DNA of 64,000 nucleotides. It comes from Aliarcobacter faecis. GTDB taxonomy: Bacteria > Campylobacterota > Campylobacteria > Campylobacterales > Arcobacteraceae. The notes under the pieces are model-generated. The model was not told where the DNA came from, made no database searches, and was given only the letters and a program-made list of their open reading frames with translations. The translations under genes were made by a program, and so were the position numbers. The stretch lies in contig NZ_CP053837.1 of the NCBI RefSeq assembly GCF_013201705.1, positions 1,178,001 through 1,242,000 of the forward strand. The letters are read 5' to 3'. Shown in pieces: positions 1 to 8,886 of this stretch. Position 1 is the stretch's first letter, and each line of letters starts with the position of its first letter.

Positions 1-801
1 TCTAGTTACCGTTTTTGTTGGCTCTTCATTTATCTCTTTTGTAGAAGATATTACTACTTTTTCATCTTCTACATCATTTGATTTCATTATAGAATTTGGA
101 GTAATAGAAGGAACATCATCAAAGAAACCAAAATTTTCTTTCTCTTCTTTTATCTCTTCTGGTTCATCTTCAACAAGCTTTGATATTTTTTCTAAATCAT
201 CTTCAAAAAATCCATAAGATTTATGTTCTTCATTTATTTCATCATCCATAAATAAACCAAAAGATGGATTTTCTTCATCTCTTATACTATTCATATCATC
301 ATCAAAAAATCCAAAATGTTCTTTTGAATCTTCATTTATCTCTTTTGTAGTTTCAACTTTTTTCTCTACAACAGGAGTTGCTTTTTGTTTTATAACAATT
401 TCTCCTTTTGAGTATGCTCTAATCTCTTCGAGTAAAGCTGATGTCATCTCTGTAAATTTTTCTCTATTTATATTATTTGAAATTTCTAAATCTAAAATCT
501 CTTTCATAACATCAAGACCATCCAATAGAGTCTCTGCCATTTCAGGAATAAACTCTATTTTATGACTTCTTAACTTATCCATTAAGTTCTCTACATCATG
601 AGTGAACTCTGCAAAAAAAGCTAATTCAACAGAAGCCCCACTCCCTTTTAATGTATGAACATCACGAAATAGTTGACCCATCTCATCATCAGTTAATGTA
701 CCATTATTTTCAGCTTCAAGTAATACATTATCAGCTGATTCAAATAGTTCTGAAGCCTCTTCTAAAAACATCTCTCTATATTTAGAAATATCAAATGACA
801 T
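1..801 (-). CDS. cheA: Chemotaxis histidine kinase CheA, N-terminal part (runs off window)
   Basis: The reading frame is open from the ATG at 801 to the left edge, so only about 267 N-terminal residues are visible. Residues 1-105 form an HPt (P1) domain with the phospho-acceptor motif HTLKGSG (His49). In the family this His is phosphorylated by the kinase core and passes phosphate to CheY. After about residue 130 comes an acidic, low-complexity linker with four FGFFDD-like motifs. The dimerisation, ATPase and CheW-like domains would lie outside the window. AAGGA sits just upstream of the start. The cheY-like gene ends 12 bases upstream on the same strand, so the two are probably cotranscribed. 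A hybrid CheA with a C-terminal receiver is possible and cannot be judged here. Confidence 0.85.
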   Translation of the reverse strand, partial: MSFDISKYREMFLEEASELFESADNVLLEAENNGTLTDDEMGQLFRDVHTLKGSGASVELAFFAEFTHDVENLMDKLRSHKIEFIPEMAETLLDGLDVMKEILDLEISNNINREKFTEMTSALLEEIRAYSKGEIVIKQKATPVVEKKVETTKEINEDSKEHFGFFDDDMNSIRDEENPSFGLFMDDEINEEHKSYGFFEDDLEKISKLVEDEPEEIKEEKENFGFFDDVPSITPNSIMKSNDVEDEKVVISSTKEINEEPTKTVTR

Positions 802-813
802 GATTTATCCTTT

Positions 814-1182
814 TTATCTGCTTAATACTATATTTACGGCTTTTAATAACTGATCTGGAACAAATGGCTTAACAATCCATCCTGTCGCTCCTGCAGCTTT
901 TCCTTTTGCTTTCATCTCATCACTTCTTTCAGTTGTTAATACTAAAATTGGTTTTTTTGAATATGCTGATAATTTTCTTAATTCAGTTATTAATGTTAAT
1001 CCATCCATATTTGGCATATTTACATCAGTAATTACTAAATCAAAATCAGCTGTTTTTGCTTTTGCTAAACCATCGACTCCATCAATTGCTTCAACTACAT
1101 CAGTATAACCACCTTCATTTAAAGCATAGTTCAACATATCTCTTAGCATTGTAGAGTCATCTACTATTAAAAGTTTGGCCAT
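814..1182 (-). CDS. cheY: CheY-like single-domain response regulator
   Basis: This 122-residue protein is a stand-alone receiver domain. The acidic pair Asp8/Asp9, the phospho-acceptor Asp53 (in ITDVNMP), Thr83 and Lys105 (VKPF) are all present, so it should be phosphorylatable. No output domain follows. It lies directly upstream of cheA on the same strand with an AAGGGG ribosome site, which suggests CheA as its phosphate donor. Campylobacterota usually carry several CheY-like proteins, including CheV partners, so whether this is the flagellar-motor CheY cannot be decided from sequence alone. Confidence 0.88.
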   Translation of the reverse strand: MAKLLIVDDSTMLRDMLNYALNEGGYTDVVEAIDGVDGLAKAKTADFDLVITDVNMPNMDGLTLITELRKLSAYSKKPILVLTTERSDEMKAKGKAAGATGWIVKPFVPDQLLKAVNIVLSR

Positions 1183-1289
1183 AAAAACCCCTTAAAGTTT
1201 ACATTTTAAAAAATTATTTTTACTATAATATCGTAAGAAATATTAATTTATGATTAGATTTGTCAGTTATTTTATTAAGATTGGAATAG

Positions 1290-1312
1290 AAAAACTAATC
1301 CAAAAGGATTAA
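1290..1312 (-). terminator. Probable intrinsic terminator after pnp
   Basis: On the minus strand a 6-bp stem (TAATCC/GGATTA) with an AAAA/TTTT loop is followed by a run of five T. It overlaps the pnp stop codon and precedes the cheY-cheA unit, so it separates the two transcripts. Confidence 0.6.
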
Positions 1313-3453
1313 TTTAAACCTAATTCTATTTTATCTTTTTGAACTTTAAGAACTTTTACCTCTATTTCTTGTCCAACAGATAAAACATCACTTACTTTTT
1401 CTACTCTTTGTTTTGAAAGTTTTGATATATGTAAAAGACCTTCTCCACCTTTTTCAAGAAGAATAAATGCTCCAAAATCAACTACTCTTTCAACTCTTCC
1501 TGATACAACTTCATCTACACTATAAAGTTTTTCGAAATCTATTTTAGTTGGTGCTTTTTGTGAATTTGAACTATTTACTAAATCTTTTATAAAATTACTA
1601 GCTTCAGTTATTTTATTTGAGTCATCACCACTTACTTTTACAACTCCACTATCTCTATTTAAATCTATATTTACACTATATTTTTCAATAATCTCTTTAA
1701 TTGTAGCTCCACCTTTTCCAATTACTATCATCATTTTAGAACTATCAATATCAAACTCTTCAGACTTTGGTAAAGCAGGACTAGAAACAATCTCTTTAGT
1801 AGCGTCTTCCATAATATTTAAAATATGTTCTCTACCCTCTTTTGCTTGTATTAATGCTTCTTTTAAAACATTTAACTCAATACCACCCAATTTAATATCC
1901 ATTTGTAAAGCTGTAATTCCATCTTTTGTTCCTGCAACTTTAAAATCCATATCTCCATCATGATCCTCAAGTCCCATAATATCTGTTAAAATAGAATATT
2001 TATCACCTTCTACTACCATTCCCATAGCAACTCCAGCAACTAAATTAGAAATAGGAATTCGTGCAGCTTTAAGTGCTATAGAGCCTCCACAAACAGTAGC
2101 CATAGATGATGAACCATTTGATTCTAAAATTTCCGAAACTATTCTAAAAGTCTCTTTATAGTTTTTATCTATTGTAGCTTCAAGTGCTTTTTTAGCTAAA
2201 TTTCCATGTCCTAACTCTCTTCTACCTACACCAAAAATTGGTTTTGCTTCCCCAACACTAAAACCAGGGAAATTATAATGAACCATAAAGTTTTCCATTG
2301 ATGTTGATTTATCCGTTAAAACTTCATACATTTGTCCATCTTTTGCACCTGCAATTGTTCCAATAACAAGGGCTTGAGTCTCTCCCCTTGTAAATAAACA
2401 AGAAGAGTGAGCTGAAGGTAAAAGATTTGTCTCTATTGATATAGGTCTTACATCTTTAAGTCCTCTTCCATCAGCTCTTATTTTCTCATTTACAATCATA
2501 TCTCGTACTAATTCTCTTTTTATAATACCAACAGCTTCATAAATAGTACTAAGTTCTATCTCATTTGTAATACAATAATCATTTTTTGATATCTCTTTTG
2601 ACAACTCTTTTAATTCAACTGCTCTTTCACTTTTTGCTAATTTTTTAATAGCTAATTTAATCTCATTTGAAAAATTATCTCTTACATAATCAATAACTAT
2701 TTTAGGAATTGTAAACTCAACTAACTCAATATTTATTATATCTTTACAAGCTTTCTCAAAATTATTTTCATATGCTATATTTGCCTCTTTTAATGCTTCT
2801 TGTCCAAAAGCAATAGCTTCTATTAAAACTTCTTCTTCCATCTCATTTGCATAATGGCAAGAATCATTTAAAGATGAAATAGTTTTCATCTCAATCATTA
2901 AAAGCTCATCTTTTGAACCTGCTATATATAAATCTAAAATAGAATTATTTAACTCTTCACTTGTTGGATTTATTACTAATTGTCCATCTACTTTTCCAAC
3001 TCTTACTCCACAAACTGATTTTTTTATTGGAAGATTTGATGTATATAAAGCTGCATTTGCTGCATTTAAAGCCATTGTTTGTAAATCTATATCTTTATCA
3101 GCACTTAGAACCATAACTGTAATTGTTGTTGGATATACAAACCCTTTTGGGAAAAGTGGTCTTAAACTTCTATCAATTACTCTTGAAGTTAATGTTTCAA
3201 AATCACTAGGTTTTCCTTCTCTTTTTATAAACCCACCTGGTAATTTTGCACTAGCATAAGTTTTTTCAATATATTGAACAGTTAAAGGTGTAAAATCTTC
3301 ACTTACAGGATTATCGAACTCACAAGCAACTGTTGCTAAAATTACAGCATTCCCCATTTTTGCTAAAACAGCTCCATTTGCTTGTTTTGCAACCTTATCA
3401 AACTCAAAAATTTCTTTTTTATTATTTAGTGTTAATTCACAAACTATTGACAT
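1309..3453 (-). CDS. pnp: Polyribonucleotide nucleotidyltransferase (PNPase)
   Basis: PNPase degrades RNA 3' to 5' by phosphorolysis as a trimer and takes part in mRNA turnover. The 714-residue protein has the full family layout: a first RNase PH domain (about 1-230), a helical linker, a second RNase PH domain starting near RADGRGLKDVRPI, a KH domain with IGKGGATIKEI near residue 590, and a C-terminal S1 domain (about 635-714) with VDFGAFILL and GLLHISKLS. The length is normal. AAGGA precedes the ATG. The phosphoribosyltransferase gene ends 6 bases upstream on the same strand, so pnp is probably at the end of the lptD operon. Confidence 0.96.
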   Translation of the reverse strand: MSIVCELTLNNKKEIFEFDKVAKQANGAVLAKMGNAVILATVACEFDNPVSEDFTPLTVQYIEKTYASAKLPGGFIKREGKPSDFETLTSRVIDRSLRPLFPKGFVYPTTITVMVLSADKDIDLQTMALNAANAALYTSNLPIKKSVCGVRVGKVDGQLVINPTSEELNNSILDLYIAGSKDELLMIEMKTISSLNDSCHYANEMEEEVLIEAIAFGQEALKEANIAYENNFEKACKDIINIELVEFTIPKIVIDYVRDNFSNEIKLAIKKLAKSERAVELKELSKEISKNDYCITNEIELSTIYEAVGIIKRELVRDMIVNEKIRADGRGLKDVRPISIETNLLPSAHSSCLFTRGETQALVIGTIAGAKDGQMYEVLTDKSTSMENFMVHYNFPGFSVGEAKPIFGVGRRELGHGNLAKKALEATIDKNYKETFRIVSEILESNGSSSMATVCGGSIALKAARIPISNLVAGVAMGMVVEGDKYSILTDIMGLEDHDGDMDFKVAGTKDGITALQMDIKLGGIELNVLKEALIQAKEGREHILNIMEDATKEIVSSPALPKSEEFDIDSSKMMIVIGKGGATIKEIIEKYSVNIDLNRDSGVVKVSGDDSNKITEASNFIKDLVNSSNSQKAPTKIDFEKLYSVDEVVSGRVERVVDFGAFILLEKGGEGLLHISKLSKQRVEKVSDVLSVGQEIEVKVLKVQKDKIELGLN

Positions 3454-3459
3454 ATTTTT

Positions 3460-4113
3460 TTATCCTTCTTTTTTAATTCTTTCTAAATCTTCCATACTAA
3501 TTTCATTGAGTTCTTCATAATAGTGATTTGCTTCAACAAAATGGTCTAAACTCTTTATATAAAACAAATCATCAGTAATTGAATCAATTGCTGGAATACT
3601 TGCAGTTGAAAGTATTGGTGTTGCAACACTTATAGATTTTACTTTTTGATCTATAATAGTTTTTATACAAGCCATCATAACTAAACCAATATTGATATCT
3701 TCATCTACAATTAAAATATTTTTACCAGCTAAATTATCAAGTCGCCTACCAGCTCTAAATAAAGATATCTTTGGTTTTAAAATATCTTCATAAATACTCT
3801 TTGACTTAGAATAGATATAATTTAAATCTATATCAAAAGATTTTATAAGCTCTTCATGTATTAAAACCTCTTCAAGTTCAGTAACAACAGCAATTTCACA
3901 CTCTTCATTATTTGGAGCATATATTTTTTCATTAAACATAATATCAAACTTAGCATTTAATTCTTTAGCAATAATTTTTGCTATTTCATATCCACCATTT
4001 GAAGTTGCAATTACCGTCCACTCTTCAAGCCTCATACTATCAATTGGTAAAACTTCAGCTAGTTTATTTGCTGCATCTGTTCTATTTTTAAAATAAATTC
4101 TATCTAAAGTCAT
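3460..4113 (-). CDS. Phosphoribosyltransferase-family protein
   Basis: This is a type I phosphoribosyltransferase fold protein of about 217-231 residues. The PRPP-loop-like stretch NILIVDEDINIGLVMMA (near residue 150 of the long form) matches the V-D-D/E-x-x-x-x-G pattern, and FKNRTDAANKLAE is a typical N-terminus for this group. The substrate is not evident; such stand-alone proteins often lack a proven reaction. I prefer the ATG at 4113 because it puts the conserved N-terminus at the start. ATGs at 4125 and 4155 are also in frame and would lengthen the overlap with the lptD 3' end. It lies between lptD and pnp on one strand with tight spacing. Confidence 0.75.
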   Translation of the reverse strand: MTLDRIYFKNRTDAANKLAEVLPIDSMRLEEWTVIATSNGGYEIAKIIAKELNAKFDIMFNEKIYAPNNEECEIAVVTELEEVLIHEELIKSFDIDLNYIYSKSKSIYEDILKPKISLFRAGRRLDNLAGKNILIVDEDINIGLVMMACIKTIIDQKVKSISVATPILSTASIPAIDSITDDLFYIKSLDHFVEANHYYEELNEISMEDLERIKKEG

Positions 4114-6292
4114 TTGAGTTATCATCAATTCTATATTTTTGTCTAATCCCGCCAACTGGTTTTAAAGTTAAGAAGGCATAAAGTATAGTTTGTTCTTTAT
4201 TTGGATTATTCCCTGTTTGTGGTTGGATATCTTTTTCTACTAACAAATCTAAATTCCAACAACTATCATCAATATTTAATCCTATCCCTTGTCTACTTCT
4301 AACCTTATCTTTTAAATTATAATTTTCACGATATTTAATAGAATAATCTTTAGCAAATCCATATGAAACTGAATATCCATAAGACTCTAAATCATCTCTA
4401 TTATTAAATTCATTCTCTGTTTTCTTAGTATTATTATAGTTCGCAGTTAAAGTAAACTTCTCATAATTAAATGTACTACTAGCACTTTTTTCAACTATTG
4501 TTTTATCTTGCATATTATATACAACTTTCCCAGAAATAGAACCATAATCATGGTTAAATTTTAAGTAGTTTTCATAATCTTGAGCTTTTGGATCATCTAA
4601 ACTATCATAAATTATAGATTGACTCATTTTATGATTAACAATTTGTTTTAAACTCTCTTTACCATAAATAGATTGATTTAAATCTAAATTTATAGTTTTA
4701 TTATCTTGAATAGCTGGGAAATCTTTTAGTTCATTATATCTAGCATTATTTTCTTTTTCTTCAACTGTTATTGGTTTATCTATTTTTTTAACTGTAACTC
4801 CATAAATATCTCCATCTTTTCTTATATTTTCTGGAATATTATAACTTGCTTTTAAATTTACTGTATGAATATAGTCTGTATATGGTCTTATTAAATCACT
4901 TCCAATAAAAAACGATGTTGTATTTTGTAAAAGAGTTCCATTATCATATTTATATTTTGAATTATCATAATTGTATTGAGTTAAAATTGACCTATTTTCA
5001 ACTCCAACATACATATAATCATCTAAAATATTTTTACTATAAGAAATAGGAAGATTTAACTCATAAATATTAGCCGTTATCCCTTCTCTTCTTGTATAAT
5101 TGTAGAATTTAGTATCTAATGAATAGACTAAACTATCTAAAAATAGCTCTTGATTATAAATATGTCCATGAAGTTGCGGTAACTCTTGTAAAGTATTTTT
5201 ATTTGATATTTGTTCATATCTATCAGTATTATTATTTTTAATAGTACCTACATTTTTATAATATTTTCCATAAGCTCCACCATAATAGTTTGGAGTATTA
5301 TAAAAATAGTTTAATTTTGATTCAACTTTCTTATCAGTTGTAATTTCATTATCATTATCTTCAAGTGTAATAAATTCAACATCATTCAAATATTTTAAAG
5401 AGGCATATAAACCATCTTCATGATTCTCTTTAGATGCTAAAATTCCTCTTCTTTCATAATCTAAATTTACTCCAAAGTGTTCAGAATTTTCAAGTCCCTC
5501 TTTTTCTTTATATTTAGGTTTTTCTTTAAAATATCCTGTCTTTAATTTAAGTATAGAATCTGGAGAATCTGCATATCTGAAATATGAATAAGCTCCACTT
5601 CCTCTTAAAGTTCTGATTTGAGGAATTAACTCTATATCATAATTATGTGCAGGTGCAAAAAATATTGGTTGAGAATAATAAAGTCCTTCTCCTTTTGAAT
5701 AACCAATTAAAGGAAGTAATAATCCAGTTCTTCTTGTTGTATCAGTAGGAAATCCCCAATAAGGAAGATAAAAAACAGGTACATCTTTAAAATAAAGTCT
5801 TGGATTATAGGCATTTATCCACATATTTTCTGTATCATAATCAGCACTTGAAGTTCTAATACTCCAATCAGGATCTATACAATCACAAGATGAGATTATT
5901 GTACCATCTAATTTTACTATCTCTTTATTCTTTCTTGACTCTTTTGCATTTGTCCAAATACTATTTGTATTTTCCATTAAAAAAGTTGGAGATTGATTAA
6001 AAATATCATTCTTCAAATCTACATAAGCATAATTACTTTGAGTTTGGATATTATTTTCTTTAATTATTAAAACATTATCAAATAACTCAAAATGTTCACT
6101 ATCTTGATGAAAGACAACCTTATCTGCACTTAGATAATAAGTTGGAGAATATATTACAACATTTCCTGTTGCAGTTATAATATTATCTTTTGTATCTACA
6201 TTTTCGGCAATTAACTGATATTTCTCATTATTTATTTCAGCTGCAAACAATATTGATGAAGTTATTACTAAAGAGGCTACTATTTTATGCAT
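4100..6292 (-). CDS. lptD: LPS-assembly outer-membrane protein LptD (OstA)
   Basis: LptD, with lipoprotein LptE, inserts lipopolysaccharide into the outer leaflet of the outer membrane. The 730-residue protein starts with a signal peptide (residues 1-17, ending LFAAE). A short OstA/LptA-like beta-jellyroll follows (about 20-130: ITATGNVVIYSPTYYLSADKV). The rest is a large beta-barrel domain with the characteristic PVFYLPYWGFPTD and RRTGLLLP motifs near residues 170-195. Its length suits Campylobacterota. It overlaps the RDD gene upstream by 8 bases and the phosphoribosyltransferase start downstream, pointing to translational coupling. Only one Cys pair is obvious (CDCID near residue 135), so the disulfide pattern may differ from E. 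coli. Confidence 0.93.
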   Translation of the reverse strand: MHKIVASLVITSSILFAAEINNEKYQLIAENVDTKDNIITATGNVVIYSPTYYLSADKVVFHQDSEHFELFDNVLIIKENNIQTQSNYAYVDLKNDIFNQSPTFLMENTNSIWTNAKESRKNKEIVKLDGTIISSCDCIDPDWSIRTSSADYDTENMWINAYNPRLYFKDVPVFYLPYWGFPTDTTRRTGLLLPLIGYSKGEGLYYSQPIFFAPAHNYDIELIPQIRTLRGSGAYSYFRYADSPDSILKLKTGYFKEKPKYKEKEGLENSEHFGVNLDYERRGILASKENHEDGLYASLKYLNDVEFITLEDNDNEITTDKKVESKLNYFYNTPNYYGGAYGKYYKNVGTIKNNNTDRYEQISNKNTLQELPQLHGHIYNQELFLDSLVYSLDTKFYNYTRREGITANIYELNLPISYSKNILDDYMYVGVENRSILTQYNYDNSKYKYDNGTLLQNTTSFFIGSDLIRPYTDYIHTVNLKASYNIPENIRKDGDIYGVTVKKIDKPITVEEKENNARYNELKDFPAIQDNKTINLDLNQSIYGKESLKQIVNHKMSQSIIYDSLDDPKAQDYENYLKFNHDYGSISGKVVYNMQDKTIVEKSASSTFNYEKFTLTANYNNTKKTENEFNNRDDLESYGYSVSYGFAKDYSIKYRENYNLKDKVRSRQGIGLNIDDSCWNLDLLVEKDIQPQTGNNPNKEQTILYAFLTLKPVGGIRQKYRIDDNSNDFR

Positions 6293-6728
6293 TTACTACC
6301 AACGTTTTACCTGTAAAATCATGGAATGTTTTTCTTCCATCATTAAAAAATCCTATAAGGAAACCAATATAAAAAAACATCTCAGAAACTACTCTTCCAA
6401 AACTTCTTAATAATGCTTGTATAAAGTTTACTGAACCCCAATTATCAGCATCAATCACTCTTATTTTTACAACTCTTTTACCAATAGTTTGTCCACTATA
6501 CCAAACAAAAAAAGTATGGTAAATAACTTTTAAAAACATTAAAGGAACAACTAATTTTGTTTGCATTAAATAGATTAACTCTTCACTACTATTACTAGCT
6601 GCAACAATAGTATCCCAATAGGCAAACATTATTAAAAGAGTAACTATTATATCATCTATTACAAAAGCAAAAGCCCTACTTCTCATAGATGCTAATTGAA
6701 GCTTTGATATATCTATTTGCTCTTGCAT
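6285..6728 (-). CDS. RDD-family membrane protein
   Basis: A 147-residue integral membrane protein of the RDD family. Three hydrophobic segments lie at about 20-45, 60-80 and 112-130. The family's Arg/Asp signature appears as RAFAFVIDD near residue 18, and GQTIGKRVVKIRV near residue 80 is the usual second motif. The biochemical role of most RDD proteins is unknown; some are linked to ion homeostasis. It ends 8 bases into lptD and begins 4 bases after purD, so it belongs to the purD-RDD-lptD-pnp run. Confidence 0.85.
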   Translation of the reverse strand: MQEQIDISKLQLASMRSRAFAFVIDDIIVTLLIMFAYWDTIVAASNSSEELIYLMQTKLVVPLMFLKVIYHTFFVWYSGQTIGKRVVKIRVIDADNWGSVNFIQALLRSFGRVVSEMFFYIGFLIGFFNDGRKTFHDFTGKTLVVNA

Positions 6729-6732
6729 AAAA

Positions 6733-8001
6733 TTACTTTAAAGCCTGATAAGCTATATCAGTTCTACATTTTTTACCAGCAAAATGAACTTGACCACATA
6801 AATTATAAGCTCTATCTCTAGCCTCTTTTATAGATTTCCCAGTTCCAACACAAACAAGAACTCTTCCTCCAGTTGCCATAAGTTTACCATCTATATTTTC
6901 CACTCCAGCAAAAGAGATATGAGAATTATTTTTCAAATCTTCATCTACAATCTTATCTATTATAATCTCTGCTGGTTTACTCGAACTATAAGGGTAGTTT
7001 TCACTTGCCATTACAACACCAACTGCAAATTCATCTTTAATTTTAATATCTAATTTATCTAGTTGTTTTGTAGCTCCATAATAAAATAATTCAGATACAG
7101 GAGTTTCTAAAAGTGGCATTAAAATCTCACACTCTGGATCACCAAATCTAACATTGTACTCTAGAATAATTGGCTCACCTTTTACAACCATAACACCTAT
7201 AAATAAAACACCTTCAAAAGGAGCATTCTCTTGTTGCATTCCTTTTAAAGTTGGTTTTATAACTCTATCTTCTATTTTTTTATAAATATCATTATTTACT
7301 AAAGGAGTTGGAGCATAAGCACCCATTCCGCCTGTATTTGGTCCAGTATCACCATCTCCTACTCTTTTATGATCTTGAGCAGCAGGTAAAATTTTATAAT
7401 TTTCTCCATCGCAAATAGCAAATACTGATAATTCATAACCATCTAAAAACTCTTCAACTACAACATTTGCTCCTGCATCACCAAAGCTCTCCCCACTTAA
7501 CATATCGCTTACAGCTTTTTTTGCTTCATCTTTACTCTGAGCGATAATTACACCTTTTCCTGCACAAAGTCCATCTGCTTTTACAACTATTGGAGTTGAA
7601 CTCATATTTTCAATAAAATTATGTGCCTCTTTTTCATTTGATGTTTCTATAAACGCTGCTGTTGGTATATTATATTTTTTTAAAATATTTTTCATATAAG
7701 CTTTTGAACCTTCAAGTTTAGCCGCAGCTTTTGTTGGTCCAAAAATTGTAAGATTATTCTCTCTAAATATATCAACAACACCATCTACTAAAGGAGCTTC
7801 TGGTCCTACTATTGTTAAATCAATTTTATTTTCTTTTGCAAATTCTACAAGTTTTGTATAATCTTTTATATTAATATTTGTTCCCAAATTTGAAGTTGCA
7901 CCATTTCCTGGCATAAAGTATAAATTATGAGCTTTTTCTTTTGATATTGCTAAACCAATAGAGTACTCTCTACCACCACTTCCAAGTATTAATATATTCA
8001 C
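6733..8001 (-). CDS. purD: Phosphoribosylamine-glycine ligase
   Basis: PurD joins phosphoribosylamine to glycine with ATP, the second step of purine synthesis. The 422-residue protein has the N-terminal domain with [10 protein letters not shown] and an ATP-grasp core. Diagnostic stretches include [13 protein letters not shown] near residue 140, the [21 protein letters not shown] region near 215, and [10 protein letters not shown] near 285. A C-terminal domain ends with [14 protein letters not shown]. The start is a GTG at 8001, supported by AAAAGGAAA about 6 bases upstream. A 6S RNA candidate lies directly upstream on the same strand. Confidence 0.96.
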   Translation of the reverse strand: MNILILGSGGREYSIGLAISKEKAHNLYFMPGNGATSNLGTNINIKDYTKLVEFAKENKIDLTIVGPEAPLVDGVVDIFRENNLTIFGPTKAAAKLEGSKAYMKNILKKYNIPTAAFIETSNEKEAHNFIENMSSTPIVVKADGLCAGKGVIIAQSKDEAKKAVSDMLSGESFGDAGANVVVEEFLDGYELSVFAICDGENYKILPAAQDHKRVGDGDTGPNTGGMGAYAPTPLVNNDIYKKIEDRVIKPTLKGMQQENAPFEGVLFIGVMVVKGEPIILEYNVRFGDPECEILMPLLETPVSELFYYGATKQLDKLDIKIKDEFAVGVVMASENYPYSSSKPAEIIIDKIVDEDLKNNSHISFAGVENIDGKLMATGGRVLVCVGTGKSIKEARDRAYNLCGQVHFAGKKCRTDIAYQALK

Positions 8002-8032
8002 GATTATTTCCTTTTAAAAAATTTATAAAAAG

Positions 8033-8200
8033 ACCCAAGTAGCCGTTACCATAAAAATGGCCCTGAAAAGTCAGGACAGTAGGTAAGAGCATATTTTAGG
8101 AGCGTAAACGCAATGAAACGCTGCACACTATATAACTACAAATTGCCTACAAAAATAAATTATCGGACCCGCGTCAATGGAAATCCCGAACTACTTAGGT
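8033..8200 (-). ncRNA. ssrS: 6S RNA (SsrS) candidate
   Basis: The 240-base gap between purD and hemD holds a structured, comparatively GC-rich sequence unlike its surroundings. Read on the minus strand, the ends form a perfect 10-bp closing stem (ACCTAAGTAG with CTACTTGGGT, including one G-U pair) around about 148 bases with a largely unpaired middle, flanked by G/C-rich stem strands (CGGGATTTCC, GCGGGTCC, GTCCTGAC). This matches the shape and length of 6S RNA, which binds sigma70-RNA polymerase as a promoter mimic. A T-run follows the 3' end, and TAATAT lies about 10 bases before the 5' end. I recall 6S beside purD in other Campylobacterota, which supports the call. A covariance-model search would settle it. 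Confidence 0.72.
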
Positions 8201-8244
8201 GTATATTAAGATAGATTTTATCTAAATTATCTTTAAAATTATGT

Positions 8245-8886
8245 TTAATTAAAATCTAACATAGCTAGAGATACACACTCTTTTACATTTGTAGTTTGAG
8301 TAATTTTATAGTTTTTTATCTCTTTTGGTAGATAAGAAGCTGTTGTTTTTCCTATAACAATAGCTTTAAAACTACTATTCCAAGAGAATTTTTTAAAAAA
8401 ACACTCAACACTTGAAGGAGATGTAAAAATGATAGTTGATCCCTCTTCTAAATCAACCTCTTTTAAACTTCTATTGCAAACTGTTTCATAAGATATTAAT
8501 TCATCAATATCAATTTGATTTTCTCTTAAAATATTTTGAAGATTTGATACAGTTTTTTTTGCTTTTACATATAAAACCTTTTTATCTTTTAAAAGATGTA
8601 TTAATTCATTTGCAAAATCATTTCCATGTCCACTTTTTCCTGTATAAACTATATTTGCACCTAAATCTTTTGCTATTTTTGAAGTAGCTTCTGCAATTAG
8701 ATAAGAGGGTATATTTTTCCAATCTATTTTATTCTCTTCTAGAGCATAAATAGCACTTTTAGAGGTAAAAACTAAAGCATCATAAAGTTTTAAATCTACT
8801 TCAAATTTTAAACTTTGTACTTTAAAAACTTCAAGATTTACAACTTTATCAAATTTTTGACTATTTAAAAGATAGATTTTTGCCAT
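8245..8886 (-). CDS. hemD: Uroporphyrinogen-III synthase
   Basis: HemD cyclises hydroxymethylbilane to uroporphyrinogen III in tetrapyrrole synthesis. The 213-residue protein is poorly conserved, as is usual for the family, but it has the two-lobe pattern. It shows YDALVFTSKSAIYAL (about 35-50), VLYVKAKKTVSNLQNIL (near 105), EGSTIIFTSPSSVECFF (near 150) and VIGKTTASYL (near 175), which align with HemD motifs. It overlaps the SulP gene by 26 bases on the same strand. The 6S RNA candidate follows downstream. Confidence 0.82.
   Translation of the reverse strand: MAKIYLLNSQKFDKVVNLEVFKVQSLKFEVDLKLYDALVFTSKSAIYALEENKIDWKNIPSYLIAEATSKIAKDLGANIVYTGKSGHGNDFANELIHLLKDKKVLYVKAKKTVSNLQNILRENQIDIDELISYETVCNRSLKEVDLEEGSTIIFTSPSSVECFFKKFSWNSSFKAIVIGKTTASYLPKEIKNYKITQTTNVKECVSLAMLDFN

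Noticed and set aside
8436-8687. 83-codon plus-strand frame opposite hemD
   Set aside because: Leu/Phe-rich antisense shadow of the AT-rich hemD gene with no ribosome site.
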